From positions 31,866,663 to 31,930,662 of the forward strand of contig NC_134510.1 of NCBI RefSeq assembly GCF_027942865.1: DNA of 64,000 bases. Reading direction: 5' to 3'. A program made the translations under genes and the position numbers. Of this stretch, positions 30,360 through 45,721 are shown one piece after another; position 1 is the first letter of the stretch, and every line of letters starts with the position of its first letter. The notes below the pieces were generated by a model. That model was not told the DNA's origin, did not search any database, and saw only the letters and a list, made by a program, of their open reading frames with translations. Origin of the DNA: Odontesthes bonariensis. Lineage: Eukaryota; Chordata; Actinopteri; Atheriniformes; Atherinopsidae.

Positions 30360-33300
30360 TGCCTGGAAAATCCTCAAACCTGCTGAGAGGTGAATGCTGT
30401 AAAATAACAACCTTAATCAATTATTCTCACACTTTCGTTGTGAAATGAAAACTAAGTGGGAGGTCCTCATCTGTTAATCTCATATAAATTGAAATACCTG
30501 ATTTTTGGCAACAAACGACTCAATGTTAAAGCTGCAATTCATCGGACTTTTTCGGCCACAAGGGGGCAGAAGAACTTCAGTTATACTCCACCTAAAAAAC
30601 GAGATTAAGCAGAGACTTTCTGGCTCTCAGTTGTAGCATACTGCCAACTCATCTAGCCTCCTTTGTTGCAAATTCAAATTGGTAACTATTCCGTTCATGA
30701 CATTTTCTTGAAGAGCCTGGACACTTTATCTTTATTCAGAAATGTTTTTATCTGCCCACAGAAGGTCAAGTCAAATCCCAGAACACGAATCGGTGACCGC
30801 TTCAGAAACTTCTGTGAAATTTCTGAAAACAATGACACCGATTATTCCTACGTTTACTGTAACTTGTCATAAAACTACGAGAAGCTGAAGTTTAAAGACG
30901 AGCCTCCAAGTCAGATAACAATGACGCACATAGATAAAACTCGGATAACATGGGAAGTTCAGCAGGAATGTATTTTTGTCATTTAAGTTATTGAGCTCAT
31001 AAGGCTTCTGCTGCTGGGAGATTAAGAATAACAGTCAATTATCTGATAATTAGAAACAATCTGAGTATTTACTGACCTGTCACAGCTGTTTCACAGGAGA
31101 TCAAAACTCTTCCAGATGTCTGCTAAAGGTAACAACACTTCAAAAATAATCAGTCATTATAACTATAGAATAATCATTTCATAAATATTTACACGATATA
31201 TAAATGTAAATATGTTTGATGCTAGAATTGTTTTGCATGTAGTGACTCAAACGTTCTAGTATGACAACCTGCTTACAGTAGACAACTGAACCTATTATTT
31301 ACCACAGTGTTTTCAAAGCTGAGAACAGAGAGACTTTAACATGAAAACATGAATGAAAAGGAAATCACCCAGATGTACTCTACCACCTGAAACATGATTA
31401 TTCTCAGTACTGGTCACTGAGGGTGACCTTTTTCACAAGAGATATTGATTTATGGGGCAATGAAATAATGAACTAATCAATGGTCCCATTTATCTTACTG
31501 AGGAGCTGCAGGATGCTTGAATTACACACCTGTGCACACTGTGCACATTGTATATGCTATATGTGTAAGTTCATCTGAAAAACTGTAGACTGGACGAATT
31601 CCCGATGGTGTGGCACTGTGTAATAAAAAGCGAATTATGCACATGGTGATAATGCTGGGCCATGACTAATATGTAGGCTACAGTGTGTGATGTGTGTATG
31701 GGAAGGGATATACAATAAAGAATAAAGAGTAATATAAAGCGTCTAGCTTCCAGAAACTTGACCCGTGGGGCGATAAATTCCATAAAATCATTATTGAATT
31801 GCCTAACAAAACCAGCAGTGCTCTTTCATGTAATTCAGGGTCTTATTAATACAGCAGCTGATCCCTTAATCTTCTTTAACATCACATCTTAAGAACAGTA
31901 CTTAAACTAATATTGTGCGAGCACATTTTACCGAGGACTAAATGACATGTATAGAAAATAAATATTCAGCCTTGAACTTGATGAAGAAAACATAGTTTAA
32001 ACATATTTCTAACATATCAAACTCAAACAAAAAAATCCTCTTTAGAGTTGTTAAAGTTCTGGGTTTAATTTATAAATCTAACCAAATGAATAAAATTAAA
32101 TGATTCACAGATCATCTAAACCAGAGCGATAGATGCAGCACTTTTTCCACAAACTGGACTTTAACCCAAAAAGCTGACACAGTTTAGGCTTACTTTGTGA
32201 ACGAAGGGCCTCACATGACAACAGAGTGGTAGGATTTGATTATGTGTGTAAGATAGAAACCAAAAGAAATGAGGTGGAGGAGCTCCAAAAGATTTGGGGT
32301 TTGGTTCAGCACCGGCCAGTCCATTGCACGCGTTAGCGTTTCTCCTGCCAGCCTAAGTTCAGGCATTCTGTTTTTTACACTGAGATCAGTAAGTTTTTTC
32401 CAAGGATAAGAAAATGTTTTCACCAATAAAGACACTGATGGGTTACTCATTCTTTTAACAGAAAGAGAATAACAATAATGCTGACAATTTTAATTGGTGT
32501 CCTATTAAGTATTAGATTGACACCCCTTTGCTAACAGTGGTTTATAAAGAAAATGCTTTTTGGGTGACTCCAACATCTAGAGTGACCTCTGGGAAATTAA
32601 TTCATTTTCTAGACCCAAATTATCCTGTTAAGAGTCGCTGGAGGGCTGGAGCCTCTCCCAGCTGCCGGCAGGTGAGAAGCAGGGTACACCCTGGACAGGT
32701 CTGCAGTCCATCACATGGCCCGCTAGGTAATGATCAGATGAAAACAAATCTATGACCGGACAACTGCTAGAAAAACAGCACGATATGTTATTAAAAAGTG
32801 CTTGTGAATCATGGCTAGGGTTAGTGCGGGATGTTTGGTGCTTTTCTACCTCATTAATGAGGCTTTTATGCCCAGCAGTTGTGTCTGGTGTGCTTTCTCA
32901 GTATGGATGGCATGCTGTATAATTAATGTGCTGGTGTCAAATTCACAGCAGGGAAATAGTGCTGATACACTGAGCTTTAAGGACAAATACTTGCCAGAGG
33001 AGAGACAAAGTGGAGCAGTGAGACTCTGACCATAGTTTTGACGGGTGCCAAACATGGCAGGTGGTAAAATTATATCCAACACAGATCAAAGGCTTTGTAA
33101 GCAGGACTAGGCGGATTAAGACAGGCTGGTAATAAAGCTAAAATACTCCTTTAGTTTCTATATTAATAAAAGTAAGAAAGAAACTGATTCAGAAAATAAG
33201 ACAAATGTGTTAGAGGCATATGTTGGATCATCACTTAGGTCTGCACAAGACCGTTTTTAGATGCCTTCTTTTGAAATCCGACACATTTGTTGGTCCCAAG

Positions 33301-34870
33301 AGGATAGATCCTGCTGACCCTCTTGACTTTTCCTCAAGCAGCAACCTGAGGTTGACTGTTTTAATTATTAGTGAATTATTTCAGTTGAATGATTTTGATG
33401 GAATTTCGTATCCAAAAGATGAAATTATGAAAACGACATCTGTAATTACTACATCTAGTTCAATAATCCCCTGACTGAGAATCGAAACTTAACGTCTACA
33501 ATAGATCAGTTGGCCCAGCAAACTATTCCAAGAAGTCATGGTTAAGTCAAATTTTGAATATGTACGATAGTGCACAGTAATTTACAGTAAAATACTTGGA
33601 AAAATCATCTAAAACGGATAAAGTAAAACAGTTGAATTTGTTGATACTCTGAGATCAAAAAGATAATTTGTGGGAACCATAAAACAGCATTATTAGAATG
33701 TATTAGTATTCATACCTAAAATCCCTCAGATGAGACATTGAGCTTTAGAACATTTCATAAACAAGTTTTAACAAGAAAATACACATTAAAACCAGAGGAC
33801 TTGTCACATGCACAGCTTCACCTTTCCTCCCATTTACATTTCACTAAAAATGATTGCAGTCTAATCCAAGAGCCCTAAATAATTAATACCACTGTAAAGT
33901 TTGTTGTTTTTGTGATGCTGATTTAAGTGTATAGTCACACTTGTGACTATACACTTATATGCACTTGTGGTGTTTGTCTAACCACAATGTTTTTACTATT
34001 ATTTCTGCATTCAATGATGTAACAGACCATAAGTCTCTAGTCACACCTCTCAGCACATTATCTGATGATGTCTATGATAATGTGACATGAAAGTTGAAAG
34101 AAACTTCCAAAGTTACAAGTTGAAAGTGAAAATTTGAAAGCTCTTTTATACATTTCACCATAGGACATATGGTACCAGCTGTTATAGTTACATCAGTGTT
34201 GTAAGTGTTATGACAATAAAGACCTCAGAAATAATATGGTAATGATTTATTGGAGTTAAAACCAGGCTGAATGTAAAGAAGACAAATGAATTTGTCTGAG
34301 ACTCAACAGAAACTCAACAAACTCTGAAAGAAATCAAAGAGAAATTCAGTTTTCAGAATAAATGCATTTAGATGATCAACTTAACACTGGTGGTCTGTCT
34401 ACCATCAGGGTCGTAACCACCAACAAGGACCAATAAGTCCTCGTATTTTGCAGAATAAGTGGGTTTTAGAAATCAACTTGACTTTTAAGGGAAATCTTTT
34501 TATTTTCCCTTTAGGCTTCAAATAATCTTGATTTTACTGCAATAAAATAAAGTATCACCAACATCCATGAACTGAGAATGTTCTTTACACACGTACATGC
34601 TTGCATGATACGGCCCTGAGGGACATAACCGGTTATACCATGGTCTGCGTGAATACTCGATTCTGATTGGCTGGGGGGTGTAGGTTAAAACGTGAACCTG
34701 GAAAAGACATTCCAACGTGTAAATTCTGTGGCGGCGTGAACCATCCGACGCGAAGAAGAATTTCGTCCATTCATTTCTGATAATGGACACCTCGTCTGGG
34801 ATTATCCCTTACTTACATGTGAACCCTTTGACAAAATCTGATAGAGCCTAGTCTGAGGCATTTTTCTCCA
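30360..34870. other. Intergenic region between bcan promoter and the nested MITE
   Basis: No gene recognised. It includes a dispersed repeat fragment at about 32600-32720 (ctggagggctggagcctctc and gggtacaccctggacaggt) and a perfect inverted repeat at 33924-33957. The rest is AT-rich without a recognisable feature. Confidence 0.55.
32600..32720 (+). repeat. Fish dispersed repeat fragment
   Basis: Contains cattttctagaccc, ggagggctggagcctctc and gggtacaccctggacaggt, wording I recognise as a very common teleost interspersed repeat. Short and decayed. Confidence 0.6.
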
Positions 34871-34876
34871 ACTTAA

Positions 34877-35738
34877 AGGGGAAGTTCAGTTTTTTTAAAC
34901 CTGGACTTTATTTCTGGCATAAAATCCGTTCATCTACTTACAGATAACAGTTTGGTGAAAGTCGGCATCCTTCGGAAGATATTTAGATAACTCGAGATCC
35001 GTGTATATCCATTTAACTGTTAGCTCATAGCTGCGGTGTTGTTGTTATCCAGGGCTATCGGAGGGCTTAAGGGAGCTTTCTACACAGTAGTTTGCTACTA
35101 CAAACTCCGTGGGAAGTTGGCCGACTGTCACAGAGCACAGAGTAAATAAGCTGTGCTGCAGCGGCGAGCGTTGATGAAGTCATCCCACTAGACGCGTGTA
35201 GAAAGCTTCCTATAAGCCCCCCGATAGACCCGGATAACAACAACATGGTATAGCTAACAGTGCAATAGTACGCGTTCATTCATTCATTCATTCGGCTTAA
35301 AGTATTGCTGAAATAAAGACAGATAATGCCTTATTTACAGGCTGTATTGTCTATGCCAGTGAAGTCCAAAGTCGGTCCTCGAGGGCCGCTGCCCTGAAGG
35401 TTTTAGATGTTTCCCTGCTTCAACACACCTGATTCAGATTAAATGGATCTGTTCAAAAGATGAAGCCTGCTAATGATGCATTGATCTGAATCAGGTGTGC
35501 TGAAGCAAGGAAACATGTAGAACCTGCAGGACAGCGGCCCTCGAGGACCGGATGTGGACATCCCTGGTCTATGCCCTGTTCTGTCCCGTTATACGGATAT
35601 ACGCGGATCTTGAGTAATCTAAATATCTTCCGAAGGACGCAGACTTTCACCAAACTGTTATCAGTGAGTAGATGAACGTATTTTATACCAGAAATAAGGT
35701 CCAGGTTTAAAAAAAAAAAACTAAACAGAACTTCTCCT
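34877..35738. mobile_element. TTAA-flanked MITE with long inverted repeats
   Basis: Flanked by TTAA at 34873-34876 and 35739-35742. Ends AGGGGAAGTTCAGTTT and, inverted, AGGAGAAGTTCTGTTT. The inverted repeats run about 150 bp continuously and resume further in (cttagcg-free core: gttgttgttatcc and gctttctacac on both arms). No coding capacity. TTAA targets indicate a piggyBac- or Kolobok-like family. The right arm carries an inserted hAT MITE. Confidence 0.8.
35357..35566. mobile_element. hAT-type MITE nested in the TTAA element (210 bp)
   Basis: Begins CAGTGAAGTCCAAAGTC and ends, inverted, CAGGGATGTCCACATCC. The TIRs include GGTCCTCGAGGGCCG on both sides. Flanked by a perfect 8-bp target duplication gtctatgc at 35349-35356 and 35567-35574, as expected for hAT transposition. 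Confidence 0.9.
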
Positions 35739-36420
35739 TTAATTTTCTTTTTCCATCATCAGGGAGCACGCAATAGGAAGATGAGAATACACAAATGTGG
35801 GATGAATGTAGTCAACTGACCCTTTAAAAAAAAACAACATCTGCCTTGTGATATTTGATGCAACATTTTTGCTGTATGGCTACATACAAACCGTCTCAAT
35901 CATGTATTTGTTGCTGGAAAGACATGGCTGCCCCCAAGTGGCAGGAGCACCATTTTGACTCTATTAAAAGCCCTGAGAAAGAATGTAACGTTTTGGAAGT
36001 GAAAATGTTTGCGTAGATTCTCATGCCTGTTCATCAAAGTTACAAATGTAGAAAATATCCCTTCAAGCAGTTTTACATGACTCTACCCCTTGAATTTGCA
36101 TCTACAATGCAGGCCCTGTGTGTATCTAAATTAGCTTTGCCTCTCTACACATTACAAAGCCAAAAAGAACGAAAGAAACAAAACAACAATGTGTCGCTCA
36201 TGTTAGCGTATTCTTGTTCCTGATTGCCAGTCCGATTCTCCAAGTCGACCCAACAGCTCAAAGTCTGTTACATTTGAAAAACAGCTATTGGAGTCCTTGT
36301 GGTCGAGACTGTCAATGGTACACCGTAGCTCCAAGGTGAAAATGCTCAGCAATGGCTTTAAACTGCTATTTTTGATCATGAGGTTTTGTTTAGCGTAACA
36401 AACAGACTTGCTTAAATGAG

Positions 36421-36426
36421 TTTATT
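36421..36426 (-). terminator. isg20l2: Polyadenylation signal of isg20l2
   Basis: AATAAA on the minus strand 27 nt after the TAG stop, which would give a 3'UTR of only about 40-60 nt. Confidence 0.6.
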
Positions 36427-36452
36427 CCTGCGATTTCTCCCTGAACCTGGCA

Positions 36453-37949
36453 CTAACTGGCCATCGATTTGGAGACAAGCGTCCTCTCCCATTCCACTTC
36501 CACCACTTTGTAAAGCTCCATAGTGGCTTTGGCGTCCTCCACAGAAGAGTGGCCCTTCCTCCCAGTCTGTGGACACATGAGAGGAAGAGTTCAGCGTCAC
36601 ATTGACGACATCAACTAAATTGAGATGACAGTATTTTTTTCATTTTAGGACTGAAAATTGTGATTCTGCTTCAGCCAGATCATGTCATCGACCTAAAATG
36701 CATTGCACATGTCAAGTTAAGGCAGCTTCTTAGGTTTAGACTTTTTTAAAATACTATAAATATCTTATCCGTTTTTTAAAAACCTTTAACTGGAAGAGAT
36801 ACTAACAACACGGTAAGTCCTTTTAGGTTGTGGTTCCTTTTAAAATGCACACTAAGAGCCAAACAGTCTTTGCTTACCTGGATGTCACGGTTGAAAATGG
36901 CTTTGGTGAGTCTCTTCAGTGAAGCGCACTCACTCTCAGCAAAGCCAGCCTTCAGGTTGAGCAGAGGGATCCGAGATGTGTCCCTGGTCAAGACACTGGG
37001 GTGAGAGTAACCGAGGGCCTTGTAGTCATTGTGGATGGCATGGCCAATGACCACCTTCCCCATGAGCAGCTTCAGTATCTATTGAAGCAAATGGACAAAA
37101 CATTTAAATTACTGGCTGTTGTAGTGTTTGCTGTTCCCTGAACACACCTGGAATCAATAGTCACCTAACTTAAGTGTCTATTTATTTCTCCAGTACCTTG
37201 TTAGGTTTTGTTTTGCATTAAAACTAAAAGTGCTAAACCAATAATTGTGTGATGACCTGTTTCAACTGTTTCAGAATAAAAGACTTTCTCACCTCTTTCC
37301 TGGCCTCCGAGTACGGCGTGGCCTTGATGAGGTCTCTGGGTCGAATGCCGCTCCATCGCGTGCGGTAGTCCGTAACAGGCATCGAGGGTTTGATGAACTT
37401 ATCATAAACGACATCTCCTTCATAGGACACGATGCTGCAGCGCGCCAACTGGTTGATGCTGCCTTTTGGTCCTGAACCCACCATCTCACAGTCAATAGAG
37501 AGGAACTTATTGGGGTTTCCTGCTGTCGTGGTGGCGGGTCTATGGCTGCCCGATGCTGAAGGCCTGTGGTCGGCGGCTGCGGTCACAGGTTCCTTTGGCT
37601 GTTCTTGTCTGCCGTTGCTATTCACAGTGACAGATACTGAAGGCTGGCTGTTGGTGGATGTTGAGGGCCTGGAGCTACAGTGAGACGCACCGGCAGCACT
37701 TGTGAGATGAGGCGAATGTTTGTTTGGGGCAGCAGAGAAAGGATACTTTGTGAAAGATCCATTCTGTCGTTGACTTTGGTGATGTCTGTAGTCTGCCCTG
37801 TGGTGGGTGTTATTTTGTTTACCTCTCAGGTAGCCCTTAGCCTCCAAGTACCGCATCTTTTTATGATAGAACTTCTGTTTCTTCTTATTATTATTATTAC
37901 CCGTTAGGGTGTCATCAATAGGGCAAATGTTGATCACAAGATCTGACAT
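36453..37949 (-). CDS. isg20l2: ISG20L2, DEDDh 3'-5' exonuclease (323 aa)
   Basis: Coding exons on the minus strand: 37949-37293, 37078-36878, 36566-36453; all junctions are phase 0 with GT-AG sites. The N-terminal half is basic and low-complexity ([15 protein letters not shown]), consistent with nucleolar targeting. The exonuclease domain shows all DEDDh residues: LSIDCEMVG (D, E), [10 protein letters not shown] (D), and [18 protein letters not shown] (H, D). Known role of the mammalian protein: trimming of 12S pre-rRNA towards 5.8S in the nucleolus. It is called isg20l2 rather than aen from [23 protein letters not shown] and the neighbours bcan and mettl25b. Start at 37949: Kozak A at -3, and the upstream frame has no ATG before a stop. 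Confidence 0.92.
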
Positions 37950-38077
37950 GTTGACATTAAATGTAACGTTTTCCCACAGAACTTGCCTACAAATGTCTCC
38001 TTTTTTGACAGCCTCAACAGGTCTCTGTTCTTTGTAGTCCAACTTATACCAGCTGAAACGTGTTTAGTCGCATCATC
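37950..38077 (-). other. isg20l2: isg20l2 5'UTR exon portion with uORF
   Basis: Acceptor TCTGTTTTGCAG before 38077 marks the start of the exon carrying the main ATG. The first bases are GATGATGCG; an 11-codon-long uORF (ATGATG to TAA, 38076-38044) precedes the main start. Upstream non-coding exon(s) are not located. Confidence 0.65.
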
Positions 38078-38089
38078 CTGCAAAACAGA

Positions 38090-39292
38090 CACAACGTTAT
38101 CAAACACTGTCTTGATTTGCTGAAATTCATTGTGCAAGTTTTGTTTTTTTTTTCCCCATCAAAAATGTGCACCTTCCTGCTTCTGAGCGAAACACTTGAA
38201 CATGTCGATGTTCAGGTTTAACTGGAGTTTCCATTTTGCACATGATACTTGCAGAAAGAAGCCAAAATGAAAGCTACAGAAACTCGACTATCATTTAAAG
38301 ACAAAGTCATTTACACGGTAAACATCCTGGTGGTTAAGTTACACATAACTGATCACTTTTAAAGAATGCTGCTCCTAATTTCACGCCAAAGCCACAGAGA
38401 AACTTAAAAAAAACATGACAGAAAGGAGTGCAAAACGCTCGCTGTTATGACATATAGATTACTAGAGGGCCGCCCACAATAAGAACGATAACCATGACAA
38501 TAAATAAAACTAGAAAAAGGAGAGAATCCACATTGCTGATAACTAATATTCTTTAAACAGTGAAGCCAAACACACTTTATGTCCTGCAGTTGAAGAATTA
38601 AAGGTCATAAAATTTTACAAATTTTAAGTGGAATAAAGAGAATCTTCGGACACGTTTTATTCATAAAGTCATATGCTTCATTATAAGTTTGATGCCATTC
38701 TGTGCTGTCAAGTGTCAAAGAGGACATCAGTAAAGACTTCAGAGACACCATCAGAGCCAAAAATAAAACATTCTTTAAAGAATTGTATTGTGATTTCAGA
38801 GGAAAAGTTTCTGCGACACCAGTAATTAGCTCCCAAAATAAAGGCAATCTAAAACTTCAGACACAAAATACTTATTAAGTACATTTTTTGGTGATCAATT
38901 CTTACGGTGAAAAATATAAATGATAATCAAAATTGTTTTCAGCACAGCTTTGGAGTAAGAGACATGATCCTGGTGTACTTTGGACTACTTTTTCTTTTCC
39001 AATTGCTCAACAAATACCTTTCCTAAAAGAAATCCCAGCGATAATGTTTGCCATTACAGTTGAGGAGTGAACTCTGCCATTTATTTCAAATAGAAGAATA
39101 ATAACAATCACCTTTTCATAGTTATCATGAGTAGTTGTTGGAGTAAAAGCCTTAAAACGATGCAAAAGGCTTTTATCCGCAGCATAAGAGCACAACACAG
39201 CAGAAAAAGTCACTGCACTTGCATTATTTTAACAAATGAAATAGAAGAGAAGAGAATAAACTAACCACCAGCTCTGGATTGAACACGATCTT

Positions 39293-39327
<35 letters not shown>

Positions 39328-41640
39328 ATCCACCCGAAGTCATCTGAAGCTCACATTTAGCATCAAGTCAGTCATTGTCACAATGATGCTAACGAATGCA
39401 CTTTTTGTTTGAATCTGCTATGGGGAAGTGCATTCGATTCAAGATGATGTTTGATTGGACGCAAAAATGAATCTGTGTTCCTGGTGCACGTTGAGTCATC
39501 GACATTCTTTTAGTTGGCTCAAAGGAAATTTAAAACATAAACACTTCAACAGGGAATTTGGGTTTCAGGGGACTTTTAACACTACTACAGAAGTACCGGG
39601 CAAGCAACTGAATAAATACCATCTGTGGACAAGAGAAATGCTGTTAATGTCAAGTGTTTCCATAAATATTAAACTCTTCACCTCAACGTCGCTGGATGTT
39701 AGTTTCGGTTTTTGACATTAACGTTAGCTAGCGGTTGATGACGCTAACAACAGCTAACGTTAGCTTGCTAATTGCTGATGATGGTTACAATAACTGAACA
39801 TGACGGTTACCGAACAGGAAATTCGACTCATCCTATTTGTAAATAATCGTTGCTTGATATCGATAGATTCCCTATGAGGAAATATCTGAGAATAAGTATC
39901 TGAAGCACAAAACCAGACCTGCTGCGCGCCAGGACTCCACGAGGATTCCTGTCCACAACAAGATATCAATATCCGGGGCATGATGCCTTCAAGAACTGCG
40001 TGCGGCATCCGGACCAAGAATAAACGCATCTTTTAACATAGTTGTGTAATAACTTTACATTCAGACTTATAAAAAACTTTGTTTCCACGTCGAAAGTGGC
40101 ATCTATCATCACTAGATCAGTATCAAATATCAATAACACAATTGATAACTGAAACGCACAATGTTACAATTAATTAGTAAACTTGAGAGGCCAGAATATA
40201 GGCATGAAGTTAGGTAATAAATGACCACATGTGTGGTGTAGTCTAATTACTAAAGAACAAGTAAAAAGTTGCAGTTACATTGAACAAAAATAACTCAAGT
40301 AGATTCTGATTAAAATATTACAGCAAATGCAAAAACAAAACAAACACACACAGCTGTATACATTTAGTATGTCTTTGTGCATTTATATTGACAGATTAAT
40401 GCAGACTGTCCTCTATAGTATGCCTAAATTAGTTTATCCTCTCATGCTGCCATTTGAGTTGGTGGCTTTACTAACATTATATTGCTTTTGGGGGGGTTTT
40501 GTGATAATTAGGGATAATAGAGTTTTATTGCTTTAAAATAAAAGTGGAAGATGAACATTTCTGAGATTGTCCTCAATGAAAAGAGGAGCAGCAAAACTTA
40601 AAAGACAAAACATCACCGGTGCTGTCCTTTGTACCGGTTCAGTTTTTGTGCTTTTTTTTTTCCCCTTTTTGCTATCTTTCTTCCTTTCACTCTTTCTTTA
40701 TGTATTCATTTATATGATAGAGACTAATTTCAAAAAGAGAAATTGAACTGAAAAAATGTGTTGCTGTTTCCGTTTTTGATAAATTGTTTAATTTTGAAGT
40801 ATTTTTGGTTTGGTTTGGTTTATTTATGGATATAGGAAGACAATGGGTATCCAAGGGATTACATGTAAAAGCGTAAAACACTTATTTCCAACATGGTCCC
40901 TGATGGGAAATGACAAGACATACAAACACATGCAACAGATATCACATATACTCGTATACAATCACATTCCTAAGTCACCTAATTCTCTACTTTATTCCAC
41001 AAAAAACCTCTAACTCTTTGTTTAAAAACCCTTTTTGTTTCTGACTCTTTAATATTTAGTGGAAGGCTATTCCATAGCATAATCCCTGTATAAAAGAAAG
41101 AGCTACGTGCCGCGCTCTTTGCAGATGGTACCTTACAGGAGCGGACACTGGCTCTTGTTTCATGGGCATGTTGAGTATGCACCATTACAATTTGGGATCC
41201 CAAATACTTAGGGGCTAACCCATAAGTAATCCAAAAGTATTTAGATTAGATCAAAATTTATCTATAATGGATTAATTACAAATGTGACTTATAAATGACA
41301 TTTGTTTTCTGTAACATACAATATTTCAAAGCTATGTATCCAACCCAAACCCTACTTAAATTGGACATTAATGAAAGGAGGAATTACGAGGAGGATGTGA
41401 ATGCATCAGCACTCTACATGTGAAAGTTACAGTAAGCTATTAGCTAGTGTTTTAAAGCAGTCTGTCTTCAAAATTCAAAGCACCGCGTTACGTAATATAT
41501 GCTTATTTTAAGAGCCAGCTGATAACAACCCATGTATTTTAGACTCTTCATTTGAATTGGTACAATAACGTAGCTTTACCAGGCTAACGCATATTAGCAT
41601 TAGCTCCCTTTGAATCCTGTCAGAAGAACATTCAGCTGCA
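38090..41640. other. Intergenic region between isg20l2 and mettl25b (divergent genes)
   Basis: Contains a T28 run (39294-39321), gctaacgttagct-type repeats near 39720-39765 that are common in fish promoters, and a LINE fragment at about 40800-41225. First exon(s) and promoter of isg20l2 probably lie here but were not identified. Confidence 0.5.
40800..41225 (-). repeat. Non-LTR retrotransposon 3' fragment
   Basis: On the minus strand it reads ARTSVRSCKVPSAKSAARSS then MLWNSLPLNIKESETKRVF, a typical RT tail of fish LINEs, ending in (CCAAA)n at about 40808-40823. Confidence 0.65.
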
Positions 41641-41644
41641 CGAG

Positions 41645-41650
41645 ATGTGA
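41645..41650 (+). promoter_or_regulatory. mettl25b: Start-stop uORF (ATG TGA) before mettl25b start
   Basis: ATG immediately followed by TGA, ending two nucleotides before the main ATG at 41653. If transcribed in the 5'UTR, such a minimal uORF can reduce initiation downstream (general knowledge); its effect here is inferred. Confidence 0.4.
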
Positions 41651-41652
41651 AG

Positions 41653-45721
<4,069 letters not shown>

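Noticed and set aside
33220-33474. 84-codon plus-strand open frame
   Set aside because: No homology recognised and no supporting signals.
36453-37949. Identification as AEN (apoptosis-enhancing nuclease)
   Set aside because: Close paralogue, but several segments and the gene neighbourhood favour ISG20L2.
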